Assembly (NCBI GenBank): GCA_024405015.1
Contig: JAKSPE010000008.1
Location: 34,064 to 98,063 of the forward strand
Direction of reading: 5' to 3'
Length of the DNA: 64,000 nt
DNA from: Sphaerochaetaceae bacterium
GTDB taxonomy: Bacteria; Spirochaetota; Spirochaetia; Sphaerochaetales; Sphaerochaetaceae
Below are positions 50,650 through 59,764 of this stretch, one piece after another; within the stretch, counting starts at the first letter, position 1, and each line of letters opens with the position of its first letter. The notes beneath the pieces were generated by a model. The model was not told the origin of the DNA, ran no database searches, and was given only the letters and a program-made list of their open reading frames with translations. The position numbers were made by a program, and so were the translations under genes.

Positions 50650-52455
50650 TCAGCCAACAAACAGCCGACTGGTTCTCGGCTCAAGCACCAAGCTTTCACA
50701 GGTGCTCTGGGTAAACCAATCCGTCATGCCAGAGACATCGATCTGCTCGACGGTTCGCTCACTCTCGCCCCGATACAGAACAAGTACGACCTTCTGGTTT
50801 TCGGAGACTCTTCGGAACTCCAGAACCTCATCATCGCAATAGCCAAACTCCCACTGCCCTTCGGAAAGAGCCGTTTCATAGTCTTTGCGAAGTCGTCCCA
50901 AGGACCGATAGAGCTCCACAAAATCCATATCCCAGCGCTTTTCGTCCCACACCATCGGGTACCTGCAGTTCTCAACCGTTCCCATCGGACCTTCGATGCC
51001 GATCTCATCGCCATAGTACACACATGGCATACCTGGCAACAGGTATTGCATCATGACAACACCCCGGTACAGATTGCGGTCATAGACCTTTGTGTTGCAA
51101 TGAAGCCTTGGAGCATCGTGGCTGTCGATCAGATTCATCTGCTGGTACACCATCTGGCCTACCATGGAAGACAGCTGACGCTCCAGATGGCCCTTCAGCT
51201 GCCTGGCGCTGTATGGCTGGCATTTGCCAGGGTTTGTGTTGTTGTTCAGAAAGTATCTGTCAGGCTCCCCCATCCAACGTCTGAGAGGCCTGGAGCATCC
51301 TACGTAGTTCATAGTGGCATCCCACTGGTCACCTTTCAGGTATGCGGTGGAATCCTCCCAGTCCTCACCTACGATATAGACCTGGGAGTTGATGGCCTTC
51401 ACTCGCTTGCGGACTTCCTGCCAGATTTCGTGGCACATATGCTCATTTCCATGGTTTCCGACACTGGTTGCCACATCAAAGCGCCAGCCATCCTGGCAAA
51501 ATGGAGGACGCAGGAACTTCTGGACCACAGAATCCTCGTCCTCGTAGACGATTTTACGAAGCTCTTTAGAGCCATAGTTGAGCTGTGGCAAGGTACTGAC
51601 GTTGAACCAGCAGTCAAAGCCACCCTTCTTGTTCTTGTAGTAATAGGCCTCTTCCGGGCCACCCTGCTTTGCGCTAATGAACCACTTGTTATCGATTCCG
51701 GTATGGTTGATGGAAATGTCGGTGATAACCTTGATGCCGGCCTTATGAAGAGCCTGCACCATGTTGGCATACCCTTCGTCGCCTCCAAGTTTCGGGTCAA
51801 TGTGAAGATAATCGGTACAGTCATAGCGGTGCGTCGTTCGGCTGCATCCGATCGGGTTCAGATAGATGGCACCGATGCCAAGGCTTTTCAGGTAATCGAT
51901 CTTGGACACGATACCCTCAAAATCACCGTTGAAGAAATCCAGGCAAAAGCCATCCAGGTAATGAAGAGGCTTGTCGTCCCATTTCATTTCAATGGTAGGA
52001 TGTCCATCAAACTCATATTCCCCTGTTTTGGCACCAAGACTCGGGTTTCCGTTGCAGAAACGGTCAGGAAAGATCTGATAGCAGATGGTACGAGGCGTCC
52101 AGGATGGAACAGATAGGTCACTGGCCAGCACAAAGGCATCTTCCCAGGCACAAAGGAACTCGCTTGCGCCACGACGAGATAGGTAGGCATCGCTTTTGTC
52201 AAAAAGCTCGGCCTCAAACCAATAGCGAAGCTCCCCTTCTGGCATGCGAAGGCTTGCCTTGTACAGGTCATAGCCGAACAGCTGCCCAACCTTTGGCATG
52301 CCATGGCGACTGACGTTGTCATGATCGATGACAGAAAGGCGGACCCACTTCACGCGGCTCGGATCTGCCAATGCAAAAAGAGAGACCTCTTCTCCGCTTT
52401 TCGGATAAAGAGGTCTTACATACAGGTTACTGATACCTGACTTAAGAAGCTGCAT
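50650..52455 (-). CDS. GH13 alpha-amylase / neopullulanase-like enzyme
   Basis: Intracellular alpha-glucan hydrolase of about 601 residues. An N-terminal beta-sandwich (about 1-120) precedes the catalytic barrel, with all four GH13 regions: DISINH (I), GWRFDVA with the nucleophile Asp (II), IVGEDW with the acid Glu (III) and IDSHDAPR (IV). The N-terminal domain and the conserved YQIFPDRFCNG suggest a neopullulanase/cyclomaltodextrinase. The ATG at 52455 or the GTG at 52461 may start it; the latter overlaps the stop of the GH57 gene. Third gene of the DUF4912-GH57-GH13 operon. Confidence 0.92.
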   Translation of the reverse strand: MQLLKSGISNLYVRPLYPKSGEEVSLFALADPSRVKWVRLSVIDHDNVSRHGMPKVGQLFGYDLYKASLRMPEGELRYWFEAELFDKSDAYLSRRGASEFLCAWEDAFVLASDLSVPSWTPRTICYQIFPDRFCNGNPSLGAKTGEYEFDGHPTIEMKWDDKPLHYLDGFCLDFFNGDFEGIVSKIDYLKSLGIGAIYLNPIGCSRTTHRYDCTDYLHIDPKLGGDEGYANMVQALHKAGIKVITDISINHTGIDNKWFISAKQGGPEEAYYYKNKKGGFDCWFNVSTLPQLNYGSKELRKIVYEDEDSVVQKFLRPPFCQDGWRFDVATSVGNHGNEHMCHEIWQEVRKRVKAINSQVYIVGEDWEDSTAYLKGDQWDATMNYVGCSRPLRRWMGEPDRYFLNNNTNPGKCQPYSARQLKGHLERQLSSMVGQMVYQQMNLIDSHDAPRLHCNTKVYDRNLYRGVVMMQYLLPGMPCVYYGDEIGIEGPMGTVENCRYPMVWDEKRWDMDFVELYRSLGRLRKDYETALSEGQWEFGYCDDEVLEFRRVSENQKVVLVLYRGESERTVEQIDVSGMTDWFTQSTCESLVLEPRTSRLFVG

Positions 52456-52457
52456 GC

Positions 52458-54089
52458 TCACTTTTCCATGAAATCTGTTGTGTAGATTGGACTTGGCTCA
52501 TCCAGATGTGCTGTGTTCATGATGTTGTAGTCAATGTGGGAGAACAGGTTGTTACGCTTTTCAGCCTTGACCAGCCATTCTGTGTTGACTGCATTCTTGC
52601 ACATGTTGTCATAGACAAGGTTCAGATTCTGGATATGGCCTTCCAATCGCTTTCGGGCATAATCCGTTGTCTGGTTATGGATGATGAAGGTCCAGTCACT
52701 TGCCATGAGCAGAAGTGTCTCACGAACTGCCTGGTTGAGGAATCTCTGCTTGAGGCTCTTCTGGTTCGGGAAGCGCTCGGCAAGCTCGGTCATTCGCTCA
52801 ATGGCCTTGTAGATGTGTCTGTAGACCCATGCGTTTGTGCTATTGTCCACCCAAACCTGAGAGTATCCACCGACACCCCAGCTGGAAGTTGCAGGACGCA
52901 TGGTCTGTACCATCGGCTTGGACTTGATGAAATCGTTTGGTGTCACAAGAACCATATCCTCGGACATGGAAATGAGACAGATGAGGTTCTCAAGCCACTT
53001 GACGCCCTCGAACCACCAGTGACCGAAAAGCTCGGCATCGAAACTGACGGTGTACAGAGGATCGACATCAAGGACGTCCTCAACGCTCTGTGTTCTCATT
53101 CTGACGTTGTAGAGGAAGTTCTTGGCATGAGCCAGTGTCTTGGCATCGGCCTTGTCATAATCATAGACGACCTTGTCGGCGGTGTTTCCGGTGATGGACC
53201 AGTACTTGAAACCGGTGAAGACTCGAACCTCCGGCTCGTGGATATAAGGCTTGATGTAATCCATTGGAAGATCATAGCCGATATCACGATAGAACTCACG
53301 ATAATCCGGATCACATGGATAACCTTCTGTTGCAGACCAGACAAGACTTGCAAGGTTGAAGTCTCTGACAAAGCAGTACAGGCCATTGGAGCACTTGATC
53401 GGTGCATAGGAACCTCGGAGAGGCTCATCTGGTGACTGTACCAGGGCCTGAGAGGAAAGGCTGACCCAGTTGATGTTATGTCGCTTGAGAATGTCCTCAA
53501 GGCCTGGATAGTAACCGCATTCAGGAAGCCAGAAACCTTCGGACATCTTGTCGAAGTATCGCATGTGCTCCAGCACACCCGTTTCAATCTGTGCATTGAC
53601 TGCCACCGGATAATCCTTGTAGACCGGGAGGTAAGCATGGGTTGCTGCGGTTGTGATGATCTCGATGTAACCCTCGTTGGAGAGCTTATTGAATGCAGAA
53701 AGGATGTTTCCGTTGCATTCGTTGCTCAGAAAGTCGAGGTTCTCCTGGATGGCATCGCGATATCTCTTGGCAAGATCCTGCTTGGCAGGGTCATCGGCAA
53801 GACGCTCGATTTCCTTGTCACCAAGTTCCAGGTGCTGCTCCATATAGGCGATGAACCTTTCCTTGAGAAGGGCATCCGAGAGCATGGAACACAAAGTCGG
53901 GCTTAAGGAGAATGTGAGACGGAATGGGATTCCATCGGACTTGAGGCGGTACATCATGCGAAGAAGAGGAAGATAGGACTCGTTGATGGCCTCAAAAAGC
54001 CAGTCCTCTTCCAGGAACTTCGGGTATTCTGGGTGTCTTACGAAAGGAAGATGTGCATTGAAGATGAAATTGAGTCTGTTCTTTCTCAT
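52458..54089 (-). CDS. GH57 1,4-alpha-glucan branching enzyme
   Basis: Forms alpha-1,6 branches in glycogen-like polymer. 543 residues. N-terminal FNAHLPFVRHP has the catalytic-region His; the nucleophile Glu190 (GFWLPECGYYPG) and the acid Asp351 (SFDAELFGHWWFEG) are in the expected places, followed by the DUF1957-type C-terminal helical domain with SSWGVGGYSQVWVD. Together with the downstream GH13 and the divergent second GH57 it forms a glycogen or alpha-glucan storage cluster. Overlaps the DUF4912 gene by 4 nt (ATGA). Confidence 0.94.
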   Translation of the reverse strand: MRKNRLNFIFNAHLPFVRHPEYPKFLEEDWLFEAINESYLPLLRMMYRLKSDGIPFRLTFSLSPTLCSMLSDALLKERFIAYMEQHLELGDKEIERLADDPAKQDLAKRYRDAIQENLDFLSNECNGNILSAFNKLSNEGYIEIITTAATHAYLPVYKDYPVAVNAQIETGVLEHMRYFDKMSEGFWLPECGYYPGLEDILKRHNINWVSLSSQALVQSPDEPLRGSYAPIKCSNGLYCFVRDFNLASLVWSATEGYPCDPDYREFYRDIGYDLPMDYIKPYIHEPEVRVFTGFKYWSITGNTADKVVYDYDKADAKTLAHAKNFLYNVRMRTQSVEDVLDVDPLYTVSFDAELFGHWWFEGVKWLENLICLISMSEDMVLVTPNDFIKSKPMVQTMRPATSSWGVGGYSQVWVDNSTNAWVYRHIYKAIERMTELAERFPNQKSLKQRFLNQAVRETLLLMASDWTFIIHNQTTDYARKRLEGHIQNLNLVYDNMCKNAVNTEWLVKAEKRNNLFSHIDYNIMNTAHLDEPSPIYTTDFMEK

Positions 54090-54802
54090 TTGCCGGAATC
54101 CTCCTTTGTGTTATCTGTAATGATATCAATCAGCTCGCTGACCTGGCGGTTGCCGAAGACCTCTCCACCCTTTGTGATCAGAGAGGAGAACATGGTGCGG
54201 AAAGTGACGTCCTCGCAAAGCACCTCAGGATGCTGGGAGAACCAGCTCTTGGTTGTGCTGATGCTGTTGCTCTGGCAGATCACGGACTGTACACCATCCT
54301 TGACGGCTATCAGAAATGCCTGATATCGGTAACCCATATGAGGAAGCTCAATGGTCCAGCTGCTGTCGTTGCAGGTGATGTCGATATCGTAGGCAGCACG
54401 CTCCTCCCCTTCTGCATTGAATCTCTTTGTACGGAGAATGAGGCTTGCGCCGCTCTCCTCAAGTTCGGAGATCTGCTGTGCAGAAAGGCTCCAGAAGGCA
54501 TAGGCCCAGTTGAAGTCTCTCATGATGAGGTGAATGGAGGTCTCGTTGTAATGGTCAGGAAGGTTCTCGACTCCAGGCAACTTGAGTACGTTGTCTGAAT
54601 CAACATCTGTAAGAGTCTTGATAAATTTGCGCTTGGAACTTCCGGACTGATTGGCCTGAACGTCATCAGATTCGTCATAGATGGATTCAAGCTCATCGAT
54701 GAGTTCTTCTCTGCTCAGTGACTCCCAATCCTCAAGTTCCTCTTGCTGAGCAATGTATCTCAATTCAGCATCAGAGAGTGTATCAATGTTAATTAGAACC
54801 AT
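54086..54802 (-). CDS. DUF4912-domain protein
   Basis: A 238-residue protein typical of spirochaetes and their relatives, encoded in front of GH57 branching enzymes. The N-terminus (LSDAELRYIAQQEELEDWESLSREELIDEL) is a short Rho-N/SAP-like helical module; residues from about 80 form the DUF4912 domain with HLIMRDFNWAYAFWSL and a beta-sandwich that may bind carbohydrate. No catalytic residues are seen. Probably a glycogen-associated accessory protein (inference). GAGG lies 5 nt before the ATG. Confidence 0.88.
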   Translation of the reverse strand: MVLINIDTLSDAELRYIAQQEELEDWESLSREELIDELESIYDESDDVQANQSGSSKRKFIKTLTDVDSDNVLKLPGVENLPDHYNETSIHLIMRDFNWAYAFWSLSAQQISELEESGASLILRTKRFNAEGEERAAYDIDITCNDSSWTIELPHMGYRYQAFLIAVKDGVQSVICQSNSISTTKSWFSQHPEVLCEDVTFRTMFSSLITKGGEVFGNRQVSELIDIITDNTKEDSGK

Positions 54803-54955
54803 GTCGACCTCATAACAAAAAAAAGTTTAGAGAAACTAAGAAAAATAGTCAATTATTTGGCCAATGCCCAACAAAAGGTAAACAAAACACTAAATTTTCC
54901 AAAAGTTGGAAAGTGCCCGTAAAATCTACCAACCTAATGGAAAAATATGGGATTT

Positions 54956-54968
54956 ATGATACTATCAT
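54956..54968. promoter_or_regulatory. 13-bp dyad before the DUF3536 gene
   Basis: ATGATA-C-TATCAT ends 3 nt upstream of the ATG at 54972. The gene has no Shine-Dalgarno. TATGAT at 54955-54960 might be a -10, giving a leader of about 5 nt, but no matching -35 is visible. Confidence 0.3.
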
Positions 54969-54971
54969 AAT

Positions 54972-57245
54972 ATGAAGACGTCGATTATCATCCATGGCCA
55001 CTTCTATCAGCCGCCACGTGAGAACCCATATACAGGACTAGTTCCAATCCAGAGCAGCGCAAAACCGTACTCCAACTGGAACGAGGCCATTTACGACACA
55101 TGCTACAAGCCGAATACAGCCTCAAGATATCTGAACCGCGCAGGAAAGATCGAGACCATGTACAACAACTACGTCAACATCTCCTCCAACTTCGGCCAGA
55201 CGCTTCTGGACTGGGCCGATGAGGCACACCCCCATTTCTGCACCCAGCTTCTGAAGGCAGACAAACTCAGCATTCAGCGCTTTGGGCACTCCTCCTTCAT
55301 GGCACAGGGTTTCAACCATACCATTCTTCCGCTAGACAGCGACAGCACAAAAAAGATCCAGGTGGTATGGGCCATCGAGTCCTACAAGCAGCGATTCGGA
55401 CATTCACCAGAAGGCATCTGGCTTGCCGAGTGCGCCATAGACCCGAAGACAGTCGACATTCTTGCCCAGAACAACATCCGCTTTGTAATCCTTGCCCCAT
55501 GGCAGGGTGTGGCCATTGACGGCGTGCCTCGAAACGGCAAACCAATGCCATGTGACAGACCATTTCTCATTGAAGGTCCACAGGGCGGTAGAATCAGTGC
55601 CTTCTTCTATGATGGTGAGTTTGCAAGTTCCATCAGCTTCGGTCACATGCTGCGCGATGCAGATGCCATGTTCGCTCGCCTTTGCCAGGTACAAAAGGAG
55701 CGTAACAACCCTGCTCTCATCACCTGGGCAACCGATGGTGAGATCTATGGCCACCATGAGCCGTTCGGAGACATGGGCCTTGCCGCTTTCCTGCGCAAGG
55801 TAAGCGAAAGCAAGGACTTTGAGATCGACAACTTCGCCTCCTACCTGGACAAGCATCCTGCAACCGAGGTCGCAACACTGGGCCTTGGTGACGACGGCAA
55901 GGGAACCTCCTGGTCCTGCACACACGGCGTCGGACGCTGGGAGCGTGACTGTGGCTGTCACACAGGCGGCCCTGATACCTGGAATCAGAAATGGCGCGGA
56001 CCTTTGAGAAAAGCCTTCAACAACCTGGAGACTTCTGCAAGAGAGATATTTGACCAGAAGGTCCGGGAAATCTTTGGAGAGGACAAAGACTATGAGGATC
56101 TGATTTTGGCCTTCAGCAGCGTCGTGTCTCACCGACAGACCGTCCAGCAGTTCGTGCAGAGCCTTGAGAAGGCAGACGGCAGCAGCCTTTCCTATGCAGA
56201 AGGCATGACCATCGCTTCCATGCTGGAAGCCTTCAAGAACGTGATGTTCGCCTATACAAGCTGCGGCTTCTTCTTCAATGACCTTTCCGGAATCGAGCCG
56301 AGACAAAACATCGTCTATGCCATGTATGCGGCAGACATTCTGGACCACTTCTCCGACCTCAATGTCACCAAGAAGCTTCTGGAGGATCTGGCCAAGGCAA
56401 AGAGCAACATTCCTACCGAAGGCACGGGCGCAGACCTTGCCAAGAAGGATACGCCAAAAGGCTCCAACTATGCCAATGCATGCGCCTACTTTGTTCTGAA
56501 CAGACGCTTTGCAAATCCAGAGGACTACATTGACCACTGGGGATTCTTCAAGCTGCTGGAACTGGATGAGAAGACAGCCAAGGTACAGAACTCAAGAACC
56601 CTCAAGATCTATGACCTGACCTATGAGTCCAACCCGAAAGCCAATGGAGGTATGGAGTTCGTCATCCGCGACATCAATACCGCAAAGGTTGCAAAGATCA
56701 ATGTCGGACATGCCTCCGAGAAGACCCTTCAGACCATCACTTCCTGGGTGGAGGACCGCCTTACCGAGAACATGTCCGAGAAGTTCATCGACAGCCTTGC
56801 CGAGAACATCGGAACCTATCTCATGCTCATTGCCACCAACCGAAGCCTCGCCAAGGATACGATCTTCATGGAGAACATCGGAACCTGCATCAAATCCATC
56901 AAGTCCCTGGTGCTTGACCAGCCGCAGATGGACATTGACAAGAAGATCAACCGCATCAAGCAGCTTTGCTTCTTCGTGATGATCAAAGGTCGAAACATGG
57001 ACATCCAGGACATCAACGACGCCTTCTCCCGCAAGTTCGAACAGAAAGCGGTTGAGTTCATCTACAAGATGGATGAGAAAAGCTGTTGGGAAACCCTTAT
57101 GCTGTTGAGAGCTGCAAGGGAGGAAGGTCTGAACCCAGACATCACCAATTTGCAGAACACCATCTACCAGTACATACACTCCGACGATTCCCCGATTTCC
57201 GAGGAACTGAGAAAGGCACTACGTTCGGAATTGAATTTCAGTTGA
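54972..57245 (+). CDS. GH57 family enzyme with DUF3536 domain (alpha-amylase/glucanotransferase-like)
   Basis: A 757-residue GH57 member. The N-terminal signature IHGHFYQPPRENP (His10), nucleophile Glu153 (GIWLAECAID) and acid Asp255 (TWATDGEIYGHH) are present; residues from about 330 form the DUF3536 helical region (SCTHGVGRWERDCGCHTGG at its start). Relatives act as alpha-glucan amylases or 4-alpha-glucanotransferases. Divergent from the DUF4912 operon by 169 bp. It ends 2 nt before the convergent recN, with no terminator between. Confidence 0.88.
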   Translation: MKTSIIIHGHFYQPPRENPYTGLVPIQSSAKPYSNWNEAIYDTCYKPNTASRYLNRAGKIETMYNNYVNISSNFGQTLLDWADEAHPHFCTQLLKADKLSIQRFGHSSFMAQGFNHTILPLDSDSTKKIQVVWAIESYKQRFGHSPEGIWLAECAIDPKTVDILAQNNIRFVILAPWQGVAIDGVPRNGKPMPCDRPFLIEGPQGGRISAFFYDGEFASSISFGHMLRDADAMFARLCQVQKERNNPALITWATDGEIYGHHEPFGDMGLAAFLRKVSESKDFEIDNFASYLDKHPATEVATLGLGDDGKGTSWSCTHGVGRWERDCGCHTGGPDTWNQKWRGPLRKAFNNLETSAREIFDQKVREIFGEDKDYEDLILAFSSVVSHRQTVQQFVQSLEKADGSSLSYAEGMTIASMLEAFKNVMFAYTSCGFFFNDLSGIEPRQNIVYAMYAADILDHFSDLNVTKKLLEDLAKAKSNIPTEGTGADLAKKDTPKGSNYANACAYFVLNRRFANPEDYIDHWGFFKLLELDEKTAKVQNSRTLKIYDLTYESNPKANGGMEFVIRDINTAKVAKINVGHASEKTLQTITSWVEDRLTENMSEKFIDSLAENIGTYLMLIATNRSLAKDTIFMENIGTCIKSIKSLVLDQPQMDIDKKINRIKQLCFFVMIKGRNMDIQDINDAFSRKFEQKAVEFIYKMDEKSCWETLMLLRAAREEGLNPDITNLQNTIYQYIHSDDSPISEELRKALRSELNFS

Positions 57246-57247
57246 CC

Positions 57248-58891
57248 TCATGCACCGAGCATGCGTCTTGCATGCTCCAGTGACACTTCACTCTCATCGC
57301 CGCTGAGCATTCTTGCAATCTCATGGACACGAGTCTCACCACTTACCTGCTTCAGGTGGGTGTAGGTTCTGCCCTTCTCCACAGATTTGCTGACAACCAT
57401 GTGGGTATCGGCTGTGCTTGCAATGCTGGCAAGGTGTGTGATGGCAATGACCTGCTTGGACTGAGCCAGGTCGCTGATGCATTTTGCAAGGCTCAAGGCA
57501 ACCGCACCACCGATTCCGGAATCGACTTCATCAAAGACCTGGGTCTGGATATCATCGGCCTTGGCGAGAACGGTCTTGAGGGCCAGCATGACACGGCTGA
57601 GCTCTCCACCTGAAGCAATGGATCGGATATCCTTCTTCGGCTCACCAGGGTTCGCGCTGATCATGAAATCAATCACATCGGTACCACTTGCCGTGGCCTT
57701 GCCATCGGTGATGGAGATTTCAAAGACAGCATCCGGCATTCCAAGGGTTCTGAGAACACTCTGGATTCTTGCCTCAAGGTCCTTGGCAGCCTTTTTTCTA
57801 CAGGTTCTGAGCTTAGCGGCAAAGCCGTCATACTGCTTTTGGGCCTTGTCCAGATTCTTCTGGCACTGCGCAAGATGCTCTTCAAAGTTCTGGGTCAGAT
57901 CCAGCGTATCACGTGCCTTCTGGGCAAAGGACAGGACATCGTCCAAGGAAGGACCATACTTTCTCTTGAGCTTCTGCAGTGTGGCAAGGCGGTCCTGCAT
58001 GCTGTTGATGGCATCCTCAGAGTAGTTCACAGAACCAAGGTAGTCCCGAAGGCCAGAGGCGATATCCTCGGCCTCGATTCTGGCACTTTCCAGCCTTGCT
58101 GTGTATTCGCTGAGGTTCGGGTCGCACTTGGCAGCCTTTGTGCAGGAGGAAAGAGCGTCAAAGATGACAGTTCTTGCATCGCGAAGCTTCTCGTTACACA
58201 GTGTCACATTCTCATAGATAGACTCGAACTGGCCCAGAACGCGTACACGCTCCTTCAGATCCTCGTCCTCACCCACCTGGATGTTTGCGTTATCAATGTC
58301 CTCTAAAGCGAACTGCAGATAATCCTGCTGACGACGACCTTCCTCCAACTGATGGGCAAGGTCCTCCTTCTGGCGCACAAGGACACCGATTTGGCGAAAA
58401 GCCTCCGCACAGTTTTGCAGAAGTTCGGCATTCTGGGCATAGCTGTCCACGATCTTTCGCTGACGGTCCGGTAGAAGCAGACTCTGGTGCTCGCTCTGGC
58501 CGTGCATATCAATGATGCTGTCAGCCAAATGGCACAGGTCCTGTCTGGAGAACAGCTGGTTCTGGACATGGATAATGGACCTTCCACCGTTGGCCTTGAC
58601 TGTACGTTTGATGTAAATGACACCATCTTCCGGCTGTACACCCTTTTCGGCAAGCCAAGGGAGAATCTCATGGTTTTCCGGAATGGAGACGATGGCGTTG
58701 ATGACAATCTCATCGGTTCCGGTTCTTACGGCACTGGTGTCAGCCTTCTCTCCCATGAGAAGACCAAGGGCACCGAGGATGATGGACTTACCGGCTCCGG
58801 TCTCACCTGTGATGACGTTGAAGCCGTCAGAAAAGTCAACGCACAGATTCTCGATCAGTGCGAAATTGCGGATTTCCAGATGCTCAAGCAT
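57248..58891 (-). CDS. recN: DNA repair protein RecN
   Basis: SMC-like ATPase in recombinational double-strand break repair, 547 residues. Walker A GETGAGKS is near residue 30, the two central coiled coils run about 155-370, the ABC signature is SGGELSRVMLAL and Walker B is QVFDEVDSGIGG. Length and order match RecN. It overlaps nadK by 8 nt, a conserved neighbourhood in many bacteria. Confidence 0.97.
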   Translation of the reverse strand: MLEHLEIRNFALIENLCVDFSDGFNVITGETGAGKSIILGALGLLMGEKADTSAVRTGTDEIVINAIVSIPENHEILPWLAEKGVQPEDGVIYIKRTVKANGGRSIIHVQNQLFSRQDLCHLADSIIDMHGQSEHQSLLLPDRQRKIVDSYAQNAELLQNCAEAFRQIGVLVRQKEDLAHQLEEGRRQQDYLQFALEDIDNANIQVGEDEDLKERVRVLGQFESIYENVTLCNEKLRDARTVIFDALSSCTKAAKCDPNLSEYTARLESARIEAEDIASGLRDYLGSVNYSEDAINSMQDRLATLQKLKRKYGPSLDDVLSFAQKARDTLDLTQNFEEHLAQCQKNLDKAQKQYDGFAAKLRTCRKKAAKDLEARIQSVLRTLGMPDAVFEISITDGKATASGTDVIDFMISANPGEPKKDIRSIASGGELSRVMLALKTVLAKADDIQTQVFDEVDSGIGGAVALSLAKCISDLAQSKQVIAITHLASIASTADTHMVVSKSVEKGRTYTHLKQVSGETRVHEIARMLSGDESEVSLEHARRMLGA

Positions 58892-59750
58892 TGAAGCCTC
58901 CAGCCCATCCCAGTTTATCTCTCAATACCTCAATGAATTTTCTGTCAGGCTTCTCGACGAAGACCGCACGGTTCTCACCTTTTGTGATGGTGATCTCATC
59001 GCCTTCGAACACGGAGAATGCCTCATGGCCGTCACAGGTGATGGACAGGTCTGTGTTCTGCTTTGGGATCACAAGTCGAATGACGGAGTCCTGGTTCACG
59101 ACAAGAGGCCTGACGCTCATGGTGAAAGGACAGATCGGATTGACAATGATGGCATCCAAGGATGCATCAAGAATCGGACCACCTGCAGCAAGGCTATAGG
59201 CGGTGGAACCGGTAGGTGTGGCAAGAATCAGTCCGTCGGCCTTGAGTTTGGAAGCAAGGATTCCGTTCACATACATATCCATTCTTGCCATTCTGGCATT
59301 GGAGATGGTAGATACGGTGACATCGTTGAGTGAACTGGAATGGAACACGACATCGTCATTTCTTCGCACTGTGACATCCAGCATCATTCTTGTGTAGATG
59401 CCGCTGGCTCGGTTCAGATAGCTTTCAAAGACCTTCTCCATCTCATCGACAGGAGTCTCTGCAATATAGCCGAAGGTTCCGAAGTTCACAGCCAGAATAG
59501 GAATGGCCTTCTCTTTCAGGATTGCGACACAGGTCAGCACGGTACCATCACCGCCAAGGGAGACGGCCAGGTCACAGTTCGGAGCCTCGGTATTGAGGTC
59601 TATCACTGTGGAGGTCAGCATGACGACACAGGTCGAGATTCCATAGGAATTGAAATACTTGACGAATCTGTCACAGATTTCCTGTACGTTAGGCTTTGTT
59701 GAGTTTGCGATGATGGCAACTCTTCGGATCTGTCTTTTCTGTGTAATCAT
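58884..59750 (-). CDS. nadK: NAD kinase
   Basis: Phosphorylates NAD to NADP, 288 residues. GGDGT at 66-70 contains the catalytic Asp; the NE/D-type motif and TPTGSTAYSLAAGGPIL (NAD site) follow, and the C-terminal beta-sandwich ends with DGHEAFSVFEGDEI. A good ribosome-binding site precedes the ATG. Operonic with recN downstream and the DegT-like gene upstream. Confidence 0.97.
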   Translation of the reverse strand: MITQKRQIRRVAIIANSTKPNVQEICDRFVKYFNSYGISTCVVMLTSTVIDLNTEAPNCDLAVSLGGDGTVLTCVAILKEKAIPILAVNFGTFGYIAETPVDEMEKVFESYLNRASGIYTRMMLDVTVRRNDDVVFHSSSLNDVTVSTISNARMARMDMYVNGILASKLKADGLILATPTGSTAYSLAAGGPILDASLDAIIVNPICPFTMSVRPLVVNQDSVIRLVIPKQNTDLSITCDGHEAFSVFEGDEITITKGENRAVFVEKPDRKFIEVLRDKLGWAGGFNA

Positions 59751-59764
59751 GGCTTACCCCTGCA

